The notes under the pieces are model-generated. The model searched no databases. It was not told the DNA's origin and worked only from the letters and a program-made list of their open reading frames with translations. The position numbers were made by a program, and so were the translations under genes. From Alentia gelatinosa (Eukaryota > Annelida > Polychaeta > Phyllodocida > Polynoidae): 64,000 nt of DNA. The DNA lies in assembly GCA_950022655.1 (NCBI GenBank), contig OX465590.1:42987718-43051717 (forward strand). Direction: 5' to 3'. Of the stretch, positions 54,619 to 64,000 are shown piece after piece. Position 1 is the stretch's first letter. Each line of letters starts with the position of its first letter.

Positions 54619-55727
54619 CACTGCACGAAAACCACCATTTTACATATATATATATATACGCCATCGCGATAACACACAAATCGGCTGTATAGTGGCTTGT
54701 TTATATCTTTATACGCCTCTTATCCACGCCTGCGTTTGGGGCGTCTACGAGACGGTTTCCATATGTAGACGCGCGCGACTTGGCTGTATTTAACGCCTGG
54801 TGTATCCGAGATCAAACTTGCTCTGTGCGATATATATATACGCCAGGCGTATATATGATACAAAAAAAAAAAATTGCGACCCGCGGCCCGCCCCGTCCTG
54901 TGGGTGTTGATAGAGGATGCATCAACACTGACCCGCGACCCGCGACCTCCCAACACCACCCCCTACCGCCCCCCCCCCCGACACCCCACCACCCCACCAC
55001 CCTACACTCACTCTACCCACAGTGAAGCCCTGGTACACGACCCCCGCCTCCCTGCAGTGTGTGTAGACGGATTAGCGGCAGCTCAGCGTGTGTATATAAT
55101 ACACTTAATGCAACATAATGCAACATAATTAAGTTTTTATAAAATAAATTGGTAATATAAGATTGCAATTTTCATATAATACAGACTTGGATGTTTAATG
55201 GCAAATGGAATATACTACCACTGATGTCCCCAAGTGGTAGAGGTCGGAATTATTGGATACTGGCGTAAATAAACAGAATCAGGCATACATATAACGTATA
55301 TATAAGACCGCACCATGGACACGTATATACGCCACTAGATAAGGCGTCTACGAGACGGATAACAGGTAGAACTTCTAGACGCAAAATCCTACTGTAAGGC
55401 CCGGCGTCCACCTACTACGATATGGCACCGATATGCCCTACGATGCACCTCCCGATAAAAAATCTAAATCGCGTCGGAAGGTCTCCTAATATCGGAGCAG
55501 TTGACCACGTTTCTGCGATTAGACACCGATAAAACCCCCATACAATGCGTGGTGGATTGGCATGTCTAGACATATGTCTACAATTTTGCATCTTCCCGAT
55601 ATGGCACCGATTTTGACATTTTGTATCGGTGCCATATCGGGAGGTCTACGATTCTATCGTAGTAGGTGGACGCCGGGCCTTAGACGCGGTTCGCATACAT
55701 ATGTAAAGTAGTGGTTTTCGTGCAGTG
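54619..55727. mobile_element. CACTA-like non-autonomous element, copy 4
   Basis: Starts CACTGCACGAAAACCACC and ends TAGTGGTTTTCGTGCAGTG. Flanked by TAT at 54616-54618 and TAT at 55728-55730. The right half, reversed, matches the left half of copies 1 and 2. It contains a nested MITE at 55397-55680 and no transposase. Confidence 0.85.
55397..55680. mobile_element. Harbinger/mariner-type MITE, family P copy 2
   Basis: AGGCCCGGCGTCCACCTACT at the left and a perfect inverse at the right. TA lies at both borders. It splits CCTACTGTTAGACGCG of the CACTA-like host, which copies at 6558 and 23532 keep intact. Confidence 0.87.
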
Positions 55728-55865
55728 TATGCATCATAGCGCATGATTAGAAACTTGAATTATCAGTTTTGACCATTATGTGCCCGTCCTCTAGCCAGCC
55801 TCTGGCACCTGCAGTCGTCCTTATGGGACTAGCTCAGCCCCAGGCAGCCGTCCTTAAAGGGTTAA

Positions 55866-56488
55866 TATTTGAAGTTACATATGCTCATAATAGGGAAACA
55901 AGTTCCCGATGAACGAATTCCCAAAAGTATTATGCTTGGTAAGTTGTGTACAATCCGGACACAATCCCCATGTTCAGAGACAATGAAAAATAATTCCTTG
56001 CAAGAAAACTTTATTCAAAAGTATGAAACTATGGCTTTCTCAGCTCGGTGCCTTTTTAAAGGTTGCACTGAGATTACCGCTCGTTTTACCATTAATTTAT
56101 CACAGCCCAGAGAAATAAACCTTCTGTCGATCTTTTCTGAACAGTCGGGACTATTCAAGGCACGAATGCAACGCGACTGTGATCATTGAAACGACTCCCA
56201 TTTCAAAGAGTTAAAATGTGCATTTCCCGGTATTTAACCGCTGGTTTTATGTTAATGGTGGAACATTTCATTGTGCACTCTTTATAAATAACATTCCGGA
56301 TACCGGTTTATATTCGTGTGAACACCGCAAGATGCATTGTGTTTTTACATTCAGAAACGGATCAGAACATAAAATACGTTAAAATCCGGTCAAATTCTCC
56401 CCTCCCTCCCCATCCTGCATGCTGCCAAACGTCATGTAAAGACTTCCCGTAGGTCGCAGTAAACGCAGAGATCCAAGTTGAAACCTAA
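55866..56488. other. No clear feature
   Basis: A 106-codon plus ORF at 55869-56189 has ordinary amino-acid composition but no motif I recognise. I do not call it a gene. Confidence 0.3.
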
Positions 56489-56795
56489 AGCCTGATGCCC
56501 ATCTACTGACTCAGGGTTCACAGATTAGTTCCCAAATCGTATAGGAGTCTGTCGACTTGGGGCAGGCAAATTACGTAACTCTTCGCTCGACCGGCGGACA
56601 TTGAGAAGATGGGGTGGTGGATATTAGTCCTAACCAAATCGGTCTACTAATCCGTGGCTCACCCTTGCCTAGCTGTCCTACATCTACCCACTACGGCCGA
56701 CTCCGTTAGGATGCCTTTGGTGATACAAATTACCATCCGTTTGTCGCCGACAAAGGTACATGAATGTTCCGGAATCGGTAGATGGGCAATGGGCT
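56489..56795. mobile_element. Harbinger-like MITE, copy 2
   Basis: AGCCTGATGCCCATCTAC at the left and GTAGATGGGCAATGGGCT at the right. TAA at 56486-56488 and TAA at 56796-56798 form an exact 3-bp duplication, as in PIF/Harbinger (TWA). It is the inverse of copy 1 at 998 and lacks ~170 bp of it. Confidence 0.8.
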
Positions 56796-56844
56796 TAAGT
56801 TTGATCTTATCAGACCAAAAGCAGAGTTTATAAAAAAAAAATGA

Positions 56845-57352
56845 CCCTCATACTGTGGTAAAACCATGTGGAACGACTTACCAGACATTGTAACCAGTTC
56901 AGATACAAAACGAGCCTTCAGGAAGGTGCTAGCTGAGCATTTAAAAAGAACTAACCTTATAAATTAAGGGCATCTTCCTTGTCAATATGTGTCGGCCAAG
57001 CGGCGTGTCTCAATCCGTCTGCCAAAATTAACTGCTAAAAAACTCTGGTTAATGTAATGGTTACATACTTATACCTATCTACTTAGATTGGTCTATATTT
57101 TTCTTTATCTAGATGGATAATCATCTCCACATGTAGTGAATTATTGTTGTGTTTTGTTCTTTTCTCATAGCATTGACTATAAAAACCTAGATGCGTGTGT
57201 ATATCAATATAACAGTAACTGATTATGATATATAGAGACTAAATTGAAATGCTATATACTTTTCTTTGTTTTGTTTGGGAAGGTGGTAGACCCCGAATGT
57301 ATATTTTGCGAACCGACTCAATAAAATTTAAAAAAACAACAACAAAATAAAA
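56845..57352 (+). mobile_element. 3' end of a second LINE family
   Basis: 56845-56967 encodes the extreme C-terminus of a reverse transcriptase polyprotein: TMWNDLPDIVTSSDTKRAFR, ending KRTNLIN and TAA at 56965. A 3' UTR of ~360 bp follows, with AATAAA near 57320 and an A-rich tail to 57352. The UTR end (GGAAGGTGGTAGACC, GCGAACC) also occurs at about 11175. It is a different family from the LINE at 417. Confidence 0.75.
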
Positions 57353-57357
57353 CGCTA

Positions 57358-58124
57358 CCTTTTTTATTATTATCTTTTTTTAATCTTGTATTGCCATACG
57401 ACAGTACATGTCCTTCTTCCATGCAATAAGAAGAGGATAATACACATTATGGATCGTAATTACAAATGATATAAGTGGGTAGCGCCAATAACAGTACGAT
57501 GGTAATTGTGTTGTTATATAATATCGATAATCATATAGATTCCATCAAATCTTACAGTAGCATAATCTTACGGCAATACCCTTCTGTTGTTGTTCTATGT
57601 CAGTGAGGAAATATGGATTCTGAAAACGAAATTAGAATCAATCCAAATTTTTTATTCTCCTCTGAGAATTCTGACCAACTCTAAGCAGTGTTAACAAATA
57701 GTTTTAAATGCAGCGTTTATTTCTAAGATCAGTACAAATTGGACATTTGGTCTTTGCGGTGAATAATTAGTAGATGGTTTAGGTGGCAATGTAAATGCAG
57801 CATTAAGACGTTCAACCATTTAAAGAAACACTAATGGCAAAACTCCGTGGAGGAAGATGTTCTGTAGTCCATTAAAGTTCACATAACTCCAGTTGCTGCT
57901 TTATCTGTGATACTCTACAGGGATCTGTAGATGCAGAAACATGGAAATCTCATATCATCACCCACATAGATGAGTCATAAGAACTCGAACTCTAAAGGCT
58001 CCTGATGATACAGTAGATGGAATTCCCTGGTGATGTCAATGGAGATCATACATAGCAATATAGTGGACTTGAAAGTAAAATTCATGTACATCAAATTACA
58101 TCAAAGTATTTCAGGATCTGCAGC
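57358..58124. other. No clear feature; T-rich head
   Basis: TTTTTTATTATTATCTTTTT at the left could be the reversed tail of a retroposon adjoining the LINE tail. The rest is AT-rich without recognised features. Confidence 0.3.
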
Positions 58125-58450
58125 CATAGACCTGTTCTTCACTAATGGAGGGGAAAAAGTAGGTGATCTTCACTAAAGGAGGTGTGAAAGAAGTGAGTGA
58201 TAATTGGGAAGTGTCACAACTCTAGCCTTGCCCACATATGTATATAAAGTGTTGCGTGTGAAAAACATTATGTCCTGGGTTTATTCATTATATCATCCTT
58301 CTCTTAGACGGTTGTAGACAGTCAAGGGAGCCATGGTAAAACTTTGAACGACAGTTGTATTTCGTAGGAACAAAGAGCCAGAATACAATTTCTGTCCCCC
58401 AAAGGGTCCCGCCATACTACTGGCATCCTAGTGACTGCTTCATAAACCAA
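58125..58450. repeat. Dispersed ~320-bp repeat, copy 2
   Basis: Collinear with 45050-45370, with a 25-bp insertion (AAGGGTCCCGCCATACTACT...) near its right end. Confidence 0.85.
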
Positions 58451-58461
58451 CAATCCTAAAG

Positions 58462-58770
58462 ACATACAGCTATAGCCATACAGCTATAGCCATACAGCTA
58501 TAGCCATACAGCTATAGACATACAGCTATAGACATGCAGCTATAGCGATGCAGCTATAGCGATGCAGCTATAGCGATGCAGCTATAGACATAGAGGAATA
58601 GCCATGCAGCGATAGCCATGCAGCTACAGACATGCAGCTATAGACATGCAGCTATAGACATGCAGCCATAGCCATGTAGCTCTAGCCATGCAGCCATAAC
58701 CATGTAGCTCTAGCCATGCAGCTATAGCTATGCAGCCATAGGCATGCAGCTATAGCATGGCTATAGATCT
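58462..58770. repeat. 14-bp tandem array
   Basis: About 21 units of CATGCAGCTATAGC / CATACAGCTATAGC. AGCTAT/ATAGCT makes each unit partly self-complementary. Confidence 0.95.
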
Positions 58771-58807
58771 ACAACTATAGACCTGAGGCTATCGTAGTGT
58801 GACGTTT

Positions 58808-59022
58808 ACCCGCTAGTTTATGAGGTCTCCGAGGGTGGCGCCACCCGTAATCGGTTTATGTCAGCATAACGTAATGTATCACGTGATGTATCACGTGACG
58901 CGCACCTGGTGGTAGGGCGGGCAGACCGGAAGTACTCGTGGTAACGGGTTGGAAAGGCTTTAGACGCCGTCATATTTCACACCAGATTTTGGTCACTACT
59001 CACCGGTGAACAACTAGCGGGT
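58808..59022. mobile_element. Small TIR element carrying paired E-boxes
   Basis: ACCCGCTAGTT at 58808 faces AACTAGCGGGT at 59012-59022. Between them are TCACGTGATGTATCACGTGA (about 58879-58898), GGCGCC, CACCGGTG and an ETS-like ACCGGAAGT. It could be a MITE or a promoter with a fortuitous inverted repeat. Confidence 0.4.
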
Positions 59023-59234
59023 GGCGGGTCTGGAACCACAATTTATTAACCACCTCTCATAGAATAGAGGTTAATACTCTATATTTCTCCCTTTGATTTG
59101 CCACATCTTGAAAATGATCCTATTGAAGGAATATTTCATAGCTATTGATAAATGCATGCAGTTCAAATATTTCATTCTTTACTGCCTAAAGGAGGGACTT
59201 TTTGTTAAAAAGAAAATAGTTCAGAACTGCAAAG

Positions 59235-59405
59235 TCCTATATTTAAACCCTGTGACATAGAGATGTGAAAATATACTTAAACCCTGAGACATAGAGATGG
59301 GAAATATATTTAAACCCTGTGACATAGAGATGGGAAATATACTTAAACCCTGAGACATAGAGATGCTAAATATACTTAAACCTTGGGGCAGAGAGATGGG
59401 AAGAA
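59235..59405 (-). repeat. 33-bp satellite, inverted outlier block
   Basis: About five units of AAACCCTGRGACATAGAGATG with GGGAAATATACTT, the reverse complement of the main array at 60060-62640. Confidence 0.93.
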
Positions 59406-60059
59406 AATGAATATAGTTATGCATCTCAACCTTAAATGTGTGAATTTCTTTGTAATTAAAAGACCAATTTTGGTTCTGTGCTAGGCCTCGCACCAGGCTT
59501 CCCTTTGTAGTTTTCTAATCCCTAAAATCTCTAAAACAGTTTATCTAAACATTAAAATATGGGAGAGGTAATAGAACAACTACTAAAGAAGCCAAAGTAG
59601 TGTTTAAGAGTATTTACTCAGAGAACCGACGTTTTAACTATAACATCTATCAAGCTCTAAAAATTTAAACAATGGTGCAATGTCTACCCAATAAATAATC
59701 GTGACTTCAAAGTTAACAATGATTTACAACCCGCTGGTTCTCAATCCAACAGCACGAAGAAATCACTAAGGAGTAGTTTTACTACGTCTAGCATCTAGTG
59801 TTGATTTACCTTCTCTAACATTCCACTCACCGAGAAACCCTTCCTGAGACATCCTTGTCAGTTCCACTAAATATCCCTTTGGGTAAATCAGGGCTGGATT
59901 CAGGAAAGCCCGAACCCCCGCAGCTTCGACTTATTGATCTGAACCATAGAGCAGAGAAAACACAGCTCCGAGCAGCGCAGGGTCTCGCCAAAAACCTGCT
60001 CCGCTCTGCTCTGTCAGTAGTACTGAGGTGTGGTCAGCCATTTCAGTTCTGTAAGACAG
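59406..60059. other. No clear feature
   Basis: Spacer between the inverted satellite blocks. The 71-codon ORF at 59855 has no recognisable motif. Confidence 0.3.
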
Positions 60060-62640
60060 AGTTTCAATAAATCTACCATCTCTCTGTCTTAAGGTTTATG
60101 TATATTTAACGTCTCAGGATTTAAATGTATTTACCATCTCTCTGTCTTAAAGTTTATACATATTTACCTTCTCAGGCTTTAAGTATATTTACTGTCTCTT
60201 TGCCTTAAGGTTTATGTATATTTAACGTCTCAGGGTTTAAGTGTATATTTTACCATCTCTCTGTCTTAAAGTTTATTTATATCGACGATCTCAAGGCTTA
60301 TGTATATCTACCACCACTCGGATTTAAAGTTAATATATATTTACCTTCTCAGTGTTTAAGTATATTTACTGCCTCTCTGCCTTAAGGTTTATGTATATTT
60401 AGCATCTCAGGGTTTAAGTATATCCACAATTTCTCTCTCAGGGTTCGAGTATAATAAACGTCTCAGAGTTTAAGTATCTCCACCATCTCCCTGTCCCCGG
60501 GTTTAAATATACAGTAGAACCCTGTGTAAGCGGACACCCTCCGTTCCGAGCCAAAGTGTCTGTTAACGCAGGGTGTCGGTTTACACGAGGTTAAAATAAA
60601 CATCTAATATAGGGAACCGTTCTGAACAAAAATGTCTCTCTGTCTCTCTACCTCAGAGTTTAAGTGTATCTACGTCTCTCTGAGTCAGGGTTCAAGTGTA
60701 TTCAATGTCTCAGGGTTTAAGTATATTTCCCATCTCTCTGCCCCAGGGTTTAAATATATTTAGCATCTCTATGTCTCAAGGTTTAAGTATATTTCCCATC
60801 TCTATGTCTCAGGGTTTAAATATATTTCCCATCTCTATGTCTCAGGGTTTAAATATATTTCCCATCTGTATGTCTCAGGGTTTAAGTATATTTCCCATAT
60901 CTCTGCCCCAGGGTTTAAGTATATTTAGCATCTCTGTCTCAAGGTTTGAGTATGTTTCCCATCTCTATGTCACAGGGTTTAAATATATTTCCCATCTCTA
61001 TGTCTCAGGGTTTAAATATATTTCCCATCTCTATGTCTCAGGGTTTAAATATATTTCCCATCTGTATGTCTCAGGGTTTAAGTATATTTCCCATCTCTCT
61101 GCCCCAGGGTTTAAGTATATTTAGCATCTCTGTCTCAAGGTTTGCGTATGTTTCCCATCTCTATGTCACAGGGTTTAAATATATTTCCCATCTGTATGTC
61201 TCAGGGTTTAAGTATATTTCCCATCTCTCTGCCCCAGGGTTTAAATATATTTAGCATCTCTATGTCTCAAGGTTTAAGTATATTTCCCATCTCTATGTCA
61301 CAGGGTTTAAATATATTTCCCATCTCTATGTCTCAGGGTTTAAATATATTTCCCATCTCTATGTCTCAGGGTTTAAATATATTTCCCATCTGTATGTCTC
61401 AGGGTTTAAGTATATTTCCCATCTCTCTGCTCCAGGGTTTAAGTATATTTAGCATCTCTGTCTCAAGGTTTGAGTATGTTTCCCATCTCTATGTCACAGG
61501 GTTTAAATATATTTCCCATCTGTATGTCTCAGGGTTTAAGTATATTTCCAATCTCTCTGCCCCAGGGTTTAAGTATATTTAGCATCTCTGTCTCAAGGTT
61601 TGAGTATGTTTCCCATCTCTATGTCACAGGTTTAAATATATTTAGCATCTCTATGTCTCAAGGTTTAAGTATATTTCCCATCTCTATGTCTCAGGGTTTA
61701 AATATATTTCCCATCTCTATGTCTCAGGGTTTAAATATATTTCCCATCTGTATGTCTCAGGGTTTAAGTATATTTCCCATCTCTCTGCCCCAGGGTTTAA
61801 GTATATTTAGCATCTCTGTCTCAAGGTTTGAGTATGTTTCCCATCTCTATGTCACAGGGTTTAAATATATTTCCCATCTCTATGTCTCAGGGTTTAAATA
61901 TATTTCCCATCTCTATGTCTCAGGGTTTAAATATATTTCCCATCTCTATGTCTCAGGGTTTAAGTATATTTCCCATCTCTCTGCCCCAGGGTTTAAGTAT
62001 ATTTAGCATCTCTGTCTCAAGGTTTGAGTATGTTTCCCATCTCTATGTCACAGGGTTTAAATATATTTCCCATCTGTATGTCTCAGGGTTTAAGTATATT
62101 TCCCATCTCTCTGCCCCAGGGTTTAAGTATATTTAGCATCTCTGTCTCAAGGTTTGAGTATGTTTCCCATCTCTATGTCACAGGTTTAAATATATTTAGC
62201 ATCTCTATGTCTCAAGGTTTAAGTATATTTCCCATCTCTATGTCTCAGGGTTTAAATATATTTCCCATCTCTGTCTCAGGGTTTAAGTATATTTCCCATC
62301 TCTCTGCCCCAGGGTTTAAGTATATTTAGCATCTCTGTCTCAAGGTTTGAGTTTGTTTCCCATCTCTATGTCACAGGGTTTAAATATATTTCCCATCTGT
62401 ATGTCTCAGGGTTTAAGTATATTTCCCATCTCTCTGCCCCAGGGTTTAAGTATATTTAGCATCTCTGTCTCAAGGTTTGAGTATGTTTCCCATCTCTATG
62501 TCACAGGTTTAAATATATTTAGCATCTCTATGTCTCAAGGTTTAAGTATATTTCCCATCTCTATGTCTCAGGGTTTAAATATATTTCCCATCTCTGTCTC
62601 AGGGTTTAAGTATATTTACCGTCTCTCTGTCTCAGGTATC
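60060..62640 (+). repeat. 33-bp satellite with higher-order units
   Basis: Unit GGGTTTAAATATATTTCCCA, TCTCTATGTCTCA (33 bp, 11 codons). The left 450 bp are degenerate; from about 60700 copies are near-identical. Blocks of variants (TGAGTATGTTTCCC, TCTGTATGTC, TCTGCCCCAGG, TTTAGCATCTC) recur in the same order several times. The FKYISHLYVSG and SQGLNIFPISM ORFs result from the 3n period. Confidence 0.96.
60512..60635. mobile_element. pogo/Tigger-like terminus
   Basis: CAGTAGAACCCTGTGTAAGC then GGACACCC and a self-complementary GTGTC...GGTGTCGG segment, directly after TA at 60510. CAGTAGAACC...GGACA is the terminal motif of pogo/Tigger elements as I know it. I find no opposite end, so this is a solo terminus inside the satellite. 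Confidence 0.7.
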
Positions 62641-62929
62641 AATCATACTTATTGATTCTTTGTCATTGGGTTTAAGTATAGCTACTGTCTCTGTGTCACT
62701 AAGTTTAAATACATACAATGTGGCATAGTCCCGGCACTGAAGAGGGATGATTGCGAACCACGGATCTAAATGAGGTTAATTGAGAGACAAAAGACGGTTG
62801 TTACGGCAGTTGCAGTTGATGTGGTATTGACAGCAGCTGACTGTGTGCTGGCTTTGTGAGATTAAGGGAGACTTGAAAGGTGTGTCAGGGAAAATTACTC
62901 AGTGAGTGAGCACTCTCTGGCTGAACCTT

Positions 62930-64000
62930 CTGTTCCACCTTACCGGGACTGTCCCATATCGCACCCCTCTCTGGCCAAACCCTTCTGTATCACTAGTCCG
63001 TAACTCCCCCATATAGCCCCCCTCTCTGGCCAAACTCTTCTCTATCATTGGCCGGTAACCCTAATATTACACCCCTCTCTGGCCAAACTCTTCTGTATCA
63101 GTGGTCCGTAACTCCCCCATATCACACCCCTCCACCTTTCTCTATCACCAGTCTCTATCGCACCCCTATCTTGCTCAACTCTTTTGTTCCACCAGTCAGT
63201 AACTCTCATATTGCACCCTTTTCTGGCCAAACTTTTCTGTATCATTGGCCTGAAACCCTGATATCGCACCCCTCCAGCCAAACCCTTCTGTATTACTGGT
63301 CAGTGACTGTCCCATATCAAATGCTTCTGTATCATATGCCGGTACTCTTCCATATCATGCCCCTCTCTGGCTGAACTCAAATGTATCATTGGCCGGTAAC
63401 CCTAATATCGCACCCCTTTCTGGCCAAACCCTTCTGTATCACTGGTCCGTAACTCTCCCATATCACACCCATCTCACCCAAACCCTTCTGTATCACTGGT
63501 CTGTAACTCCACCATATAGCCCCCCTCTCTGGCTGAACTCTTCCCTATCATTGGCCGGTAACCCTGCTATCACACCCCTCTCTGGCCAAACTCTACTGTA
63601 TCATTGGCCGGTAACCCTAATATCGCACCCCTTTCTGGCCAAACCCTTCTATATCATTGGCCGGTAACCCTAATATCGCACCCCTCTCTGGCCAAACTCT
63701 TCTCTATCATTGGCCGGTAACCCTAATATCGCACCCCTCTCTGGCCAAACTCTTCTCTATCATTGGCCGGTAACCCTAATATCGCACCCCTCTCTGGCCG
63801 AACCCTTCTGTATCATTGGCCGGTAACCCTAATATCGCACCCCTCTCTGGCCAAACTCTTCTCTATCATTGGCCGGTAACCCTAATATCGCACCCCTCTC
63901 TGGCCAAACTCTTCTGTATCACTGGTCCGTAACTCTCCAATATCACACCCATCTCAGCCAAACCCTTCTGTATCACTGGTCTGTAACTCCACCATATAGC
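62930..64000. repeat. 53-bp satellite, continuing past the window
   Basis: Units of CTCTCTGGCCAAACTCTTCT, CTATCATTGGCCGGTAACCC, TAATATCGCACCC. Copies are diverged to the left and near-identical from about 63550. Runs off the right edge. Confidence 0.95.

Larger units (their letters stand above)
54422..55861. mobile_element. piggyBac-like element hosting a CACTA-like element
   Basis: TTAA 54418-54421 then CCCTTTAAGGACGCC. Right end CCGTCCTTAAAGGG then TTAA 55862-55865. The left subterminal region has GAAGGCATC and TGATGCCTTGAGGCATCA palindromes like the relic at 34130-34185. Without the nested insert it is about 330 bp, with no coding capacity. Confidence 0.82.

Noticed and set aside
60696..62655. 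Series of 100-178-codon ORFs of FKYISHLYVSG / SQGLNIFPISM type
   Set aside because: A 33-bp satellite keeps frames open; the frame switches wherever a unit loses bases.

Overview
The window looks like non-coding, repeat-saturated nuclear DNA from an animal, most likely a marine invertebrate and probably a bivalve or other mollusc. The pointers are tRNA-derived SINEs, 3' ends of animal non-LTR retrotransposons, CACTA-, piggyBac-, pogo-, hAT- and Harbinger-like termini, many minisatellites and no operon-like gene packing. I find no intact protein gene, no rRNA or tRNA gene and no CRISPR array. Only two pieces look possibly coding: a SAM-like domain ORF start at 31903 and a 45-nt cassette-exon candidate at 15130-15174. 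The longest open frames (7.6-8.7, 39-40, 50.5-52 and 60.7-62.7 kb) lie in tandem repeats and are by-products of repeat period or composition.

Layout. 0-4 kb: a LINE 3' end, Harbinger-like and other MITEs, a 64-bp array, and a three-level nest of hairpin elements. 4-9 kb: a SINE, a hairpin element, a CACTA-like element and a 0.9-kb pyrimidine tract. 9-15 kb: paired hairpin elements around an AT-rich array, then a second nest. 15-22 kb: the exon candidate, a SINE and two minisatellites, each split by a poly(T)-headed insertion. 22-29 kb: hairpin elements, a short CACTA-like element and a 68-bp array. 29-38 kb: hAT-like, Harbinger-like and hairpin elements, the SAM-like ORF and a piggyBac-like relic. 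37-53 kb: 23-, 84- and ~42-bp arrays and a very G-rich block. 54-57 kb: a Harbinger-like MITE inside a CACTA-like element inside a piggyBac-like element. 58-64 kb: 14-, 33- and 53-bp satellites.

The most unusual content is a set of about 25 elements in nine or more families with one two-part plan. Each has a 130-250 bp body, bracketed by inverted ends of the type TTTATCTCACCCCT / AGGGGTGAGATAAA, joined to a 110-170 bp near-perfect hairpin. The arms differ completely between families, but most hairpins carry the same apex, CGAGGC-(3-7 nt)-GCCGAGTGA or a close variant. Two families form tight inward-facing pairs that look like single elements with ~300-bp terminal inverted repeats. No transposase is present for any of them. 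Whether these families are already catalogued cannot be told without a database search.
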